From Methanosarcinaceae archaeon (lineage in GTDB: Archaea > Halobacteriota > Methanosarcinia > Methanosarcinales > Methanosarcinaceae), in NCBI GenBank assembly GCA_030609665.1, contig JAUWBW010000106.1, forward strand, positions 1 to 6,617: DNA of 6,617 bases, in the 5' to 3' direction. Made by a program: the position numbers and the translations under genes. This document shows, in pieces, positions 4,731 through 6,617 of the stretch (position 1 is the first letter of the stretch; each line of letters starts with the position of its first letter). Below the pieces are notes generated by a model. The model made no database searches. It was given only the letters and a program-made list of their open reading frames with translations, and was not told the DNA's origin.

Positions 4731-5506
4731 ATGCATCAGATGATATCACAAATATAACGATATTGAAGATCGGCGGCAGCATCATCACAGATAAGGATGC
4801 AAATGATGGCGCTGCAAATTATGATGAGATCGAACGGATCGCAGGCGAGATATCAAAACATAAGGACAGGTTGATTATTGTTCACGGTGCGGGTTCATTC
4901 GGACATCCGCAGGCAAAGAAGTACGCACTTACCGAGAAGTTCGATGCCAAAGGTGCGCTTATCACACATGAATCCGTGAAAACGCTCAACCGTATTGTCG
5001 TGGAATCCCTGAAAAATGCAGGAGTAGATGCTGTTGGAGTGCACCCGATGGGCAGCACCGTGTCTGAAAATGACAGGATCTCACAGATGTTTCTTGACAA
5101 TATTCATCTGATGCTTGACAATGGTTTTGTACCTGTGCTGCACGGTGATGTGGTTATGGATATAAAACTCGGGACATCCGTCCTATCGGGCGACCAGATA
5201 GTTCCTTATCTTGCAGTGCAACTCGGTGGCGCAAGGATTGGCATCGGAAGTGCTAAAGACGGTGTTCTTGATGACAAAGGTGACACGATCCCAACGATCA
5301 CATCCTCGAATTTCAAGGATATTAAAAAATACATTGGTGGGTCGGAAAGTACTGATGTTACCGGCGGGATGCTCGGAAAAGTTGGTGAACTGTTAAAACT
5401 TTGCGAAACATCAAGTATCACTTCGTATATATTCAACGCGGGAAAGTCCGGGAATGTGTCCCGATTTTTAGGCGGCGAGGATATTGGAACTGCGATAACA
5501 AAATGA
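4727..5506 (+). CDS. ipk: Isopentenyl phosphate kinase
   Basis: This amino-acid-kinase-fold enzyme phosphorylates isopentenyl phosphate to isopentenyl diphosphate in the archaeal mevalonate route. The 259-residue protein has TILKIGGSIITDK at the N-terminus (Lys14, Gly16-Gly17), the HGAGSFGH motif (53-60), HGDVVMD (139-145), LSGDQIVPYLA (Asp156), and DVTGGMLGK (210-218). His60 is the residue that binds the substrate phosphate in characterised IPKs and separates them from other amino-acid kinases. Start ATG 4727 overlaps the mvk stop and has GGAG (4715-4718) eight bases upstream inside mvk. Coupling with mvk fits their shared pathway, although the enzymes that turn phosphomevalonate into isopentenyl phosphate are not in this window. 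A glutamate-5-kinase assignment is less likely given His60 and the context. Confidence 0.95.
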   Translation: MNASDDITNITILKIGGSIITDKDANDGAANYDEIERIAGEISKHKDRLIIVHGAGSFGHPQAKKYALTEKFDAKGALITHESVKTLNRIVVESLKNAGVDAVGVHPMGSTVSENDRISQMFLDNIHLMLDNGFVPVLHGDVVMDIKLGTSVLSGDQIVPYLAVQLGGARIGIGSAKDGVLDDKGDTIPTITSSNFKDIKKYIGGSESTDVTGGMLGKVGELLKLCETSSITSYIFNAGKSGNVSRFLGGEDIGTAITK

Positions 5507-5517
5507 CAAGTATTTAG

Positions 5518-5556
5518 TTTAGAATTGTAATTTAGAATTATAGTTAGAATTTGAAT
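5518..5556. repeat. AT-rich degenerate 13-bp repeats between ipk and fni
   Basis: TTTAGAATTGTAA (5518-5530) is followed directly by TTTAGAATTATAG (5531-5543), two differences apart, and then by a more diverged TTAGAATTTGAAT (5544-5556). The motif resembles the AATTATAATT repeats after rps2. The 80-nt gap holding it is unusual in this otherwise tight run. Any TATA function for fni is not clear, as no good BRE/TATA pair stands out. Confidence 0.5.
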
Positions 5557-5586
5557 TATGAATAATCACGTTAGGGAGAATCGATA

Positions 5587-6617
5587 ATGACCACATCTCA
5601 AAGAAAGATAGAGCATCTGAATATATGTGCAACAAGTCCGGTAGAGTCCCGGAATGTCAGTGCAGGGTTTGATGATGTAATTCTGGTGCACCGTGCAATG
5701 CCTGAAGTCAGTATGGATGCAATAGACCTATCTGTTGATTTTATGGGCAAACGTCTGAATGCACCGTTTATGATCGCATCCATTACGGGAGGACATCCTG
5801 ACACTGTAGGCATAAATGCATCGCTCGCAAAGGCAGCCGAAGAGGTCGGTATCGGAATGGGTGTAGGAAGTCAGAGGGCGGCGATCGAGGACCCGAAACA
5901 GGAAGATTCATTCAGGGTGGTTCGTGACGAGGCACCGAACGTATTTATTTATGGTAATGTAGGTGCCGCACAGATCAAGGAATATGGCATTGAAGGTATT
6001 GAGAAAATGGTAGAGATGATCGATGCCGATGCAATGGCAGTGCACCTGAATTTCCTTCAGGAGGCTGTTCAGCCGGAAGGGGATCGGGATGCATCAGGCA
6101 CACTTGATGCAATTAAAGAGATATGTTCCATGAAAATACCTGTTATCGTCAAAGAAACAGGTGCGGGAATATCAAATGAGGATGCCCTGTTTTTGAAAAA
6201 GGCTGGCGTGTCAGCAATTGATGTTGGCGGTGTCGGTGGTACAAGTTGGTCAGGTGTCGAGGTTTACCGGGCAAGTGCTCGAAATGATATTTTGTCGCAA
6301 CTTCTCGGAGAGTTGTTCTGGGACTTTGGAATTCCTACCGTAGCAAGCATTGTTGAATGCAGTAGATCACTTCCGGTCATTGGTACCGGTGGTATCAGGA
6401 CAGGTCTTGACATTGCAAAGTCAATTGCTGTCGGTGCGGATGTTGCAAGTGCAGCACTGCCGTTTGTAGGACCTGCAATGAATGGTAAAGATAAAGTCGT
6501 CAACGTCTTGACGAGTATGTTGAATGAATTGAAAGTAACAATGTTCCTTTGTGGATGTGGCAATATCGAAAAATTGCACACAACTCCGGCTGTAATAACA
6601 GGTTGGACACTTGAATA
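5587..6617 (+). CDS. fni: Isopentenyl-diphosphate isomerase, type 2 (FMN-dependent), 3' partial
   Basis: The type 2 isomerase interconverts isopentenyl and dimethylallyl diphosphate using reduced FMN and Mg2+, supplying both substrates for prenyl-chain growth. It is a TIM barrel unrelated to type 1 isomerase. Visible family features are RKIEHL (6-11) and VESR near the N-terminus, MIASITGG (62-69), GVGSQRAA, GNVGA (123-127), VHLNFLQEAVQPEGD with His153, Gln158 and Glu159 (expected proton-transfer and Mg2+ residues), KETGAG (Lys189), DVGGVGGTSW (212-221) and the phosphate-binding GTGGIRTG (266-273). The ATG has GGGAG (5574-5578) eight bases upstream. The reading frame is open to the window edge after 343 codons; homologues are around 350-360 residues, so only the last dozen or so are probably missing. 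It follows ipk, the previous step, after 80 nt. Confidence 0.95.
   Translation, partial: MTTSQRKIEHLNICATSPVESRNVSAGFDDVILVHRAMPEVSMDAIDLSVDFMGKRLNAPFMIASITGGHPDTVGINASLAKAAEEVGIGMGVGSQRAAIEDPKQEDSFRVVRDEAPNVFIYGNVGAAQIKEYGIEGIEKMVEMIDADAMAVHLNFLQEAVQPEGDRDASGTLDAIKEICSMKIPVIVKETGAGISNEDALFLKKAGVSAIDVGGVGGTSWSGVEVYRASARNDILSQLLGELFWDFGIPTVASIVECSRSLPVIGTGGIRTGLDIAKSIAVGADVASAALPFVGPAMNGKDKVVNVLTSMLNELKVTMFLCGCGNIEKLHTTPAVITGWTLE

Noticed and set aside
5211..5396. 61-codon + strand frame inside ipk
   Set aside because: It is a shadow of ipk without SD or recognisable protein features.
6264..6581. Minus-strand frame of 105 codons opposite fni
   Set aside because: It is antisense to conserved barrel motifs of the isomerase, has no family resemblance, and is best read as a shadow.

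Overview
The window is archaeal chromosome, most likely from a methanogen of the Methanosarcinales. The evidence is an archaeal/eukaryote-type ribosomal protein set (eL18, uL13, uS9, uS2), two small archaeal RNA polymerase subunits (RpoN, RpoK), a tRNA-Pro gene with a bulge-helix-bulge intron, and the archaeal isoprenoid genes mvk, ipk and fni. Protein style and roughly 40% GC would suit a Methanococcoides- or Methanolobus-like organism, but the genus is inference. All genes lie on the + strand and the layout is dense.

Region 1 (1-1726): an AT-rich leader without a recognisable gene, then rpl18e, rpl13, rps9 and rpoN with gaps of 9 to 12 nt and good Shine-Dalgarno (SD) sequences. One base after the rpoN stop comes tRNA-Pro(CGG), interrupted after position 37 by a 31-nt intron whose exon-intron junctions fold into a textbook bulge-helix-bulge. 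No separate promoter is visible for the tRNA, so it probably matures from the ribosomal-protein/RNA-polymerase transcript.

Region 2 (1727-2811): a hairpin with a T5 loop directly follows the tRNA. A non-coding stretch follows with a perfect 8-bp inverted repeat, a good archaeal BRE/TATA element and a potentially structured leader of about 100 nt. It leads into rpoK, a 59-residue gene starting with TTG, and then rps2, 13 nt further on. Enolase, which many archaea carry between rpoK and rps2, is absent.

Region 3 (2812-6617): after AT-rich 12-bp tandem repeats come a MEMO-family gene, mevalonate kinase (mvk), isopentenyl phosphate kinase (ipk, overlapping mvk by 4 nt), a second AT-rich repeat patch, and type 2 isopentenyl-diphosphate isomerase (fni), which runs off the right edge. 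Mvk makes phosphomevalonate. Steps not encoded here convert that to isopentenyl phosphate. Ipk then makes isopentenyl diphosphate and Fni isomerises it to dimethylallyl diphosphate, feeding archaeal lipid synthesis. MEMO sits among these genes with no established archaeal role.

The gene content is a well-known conserved archaeal neighbourhood. I see no new system; the less ordinary material is in the tRNA region, the rpoK leader and the repeat-bearing intergenic patches.
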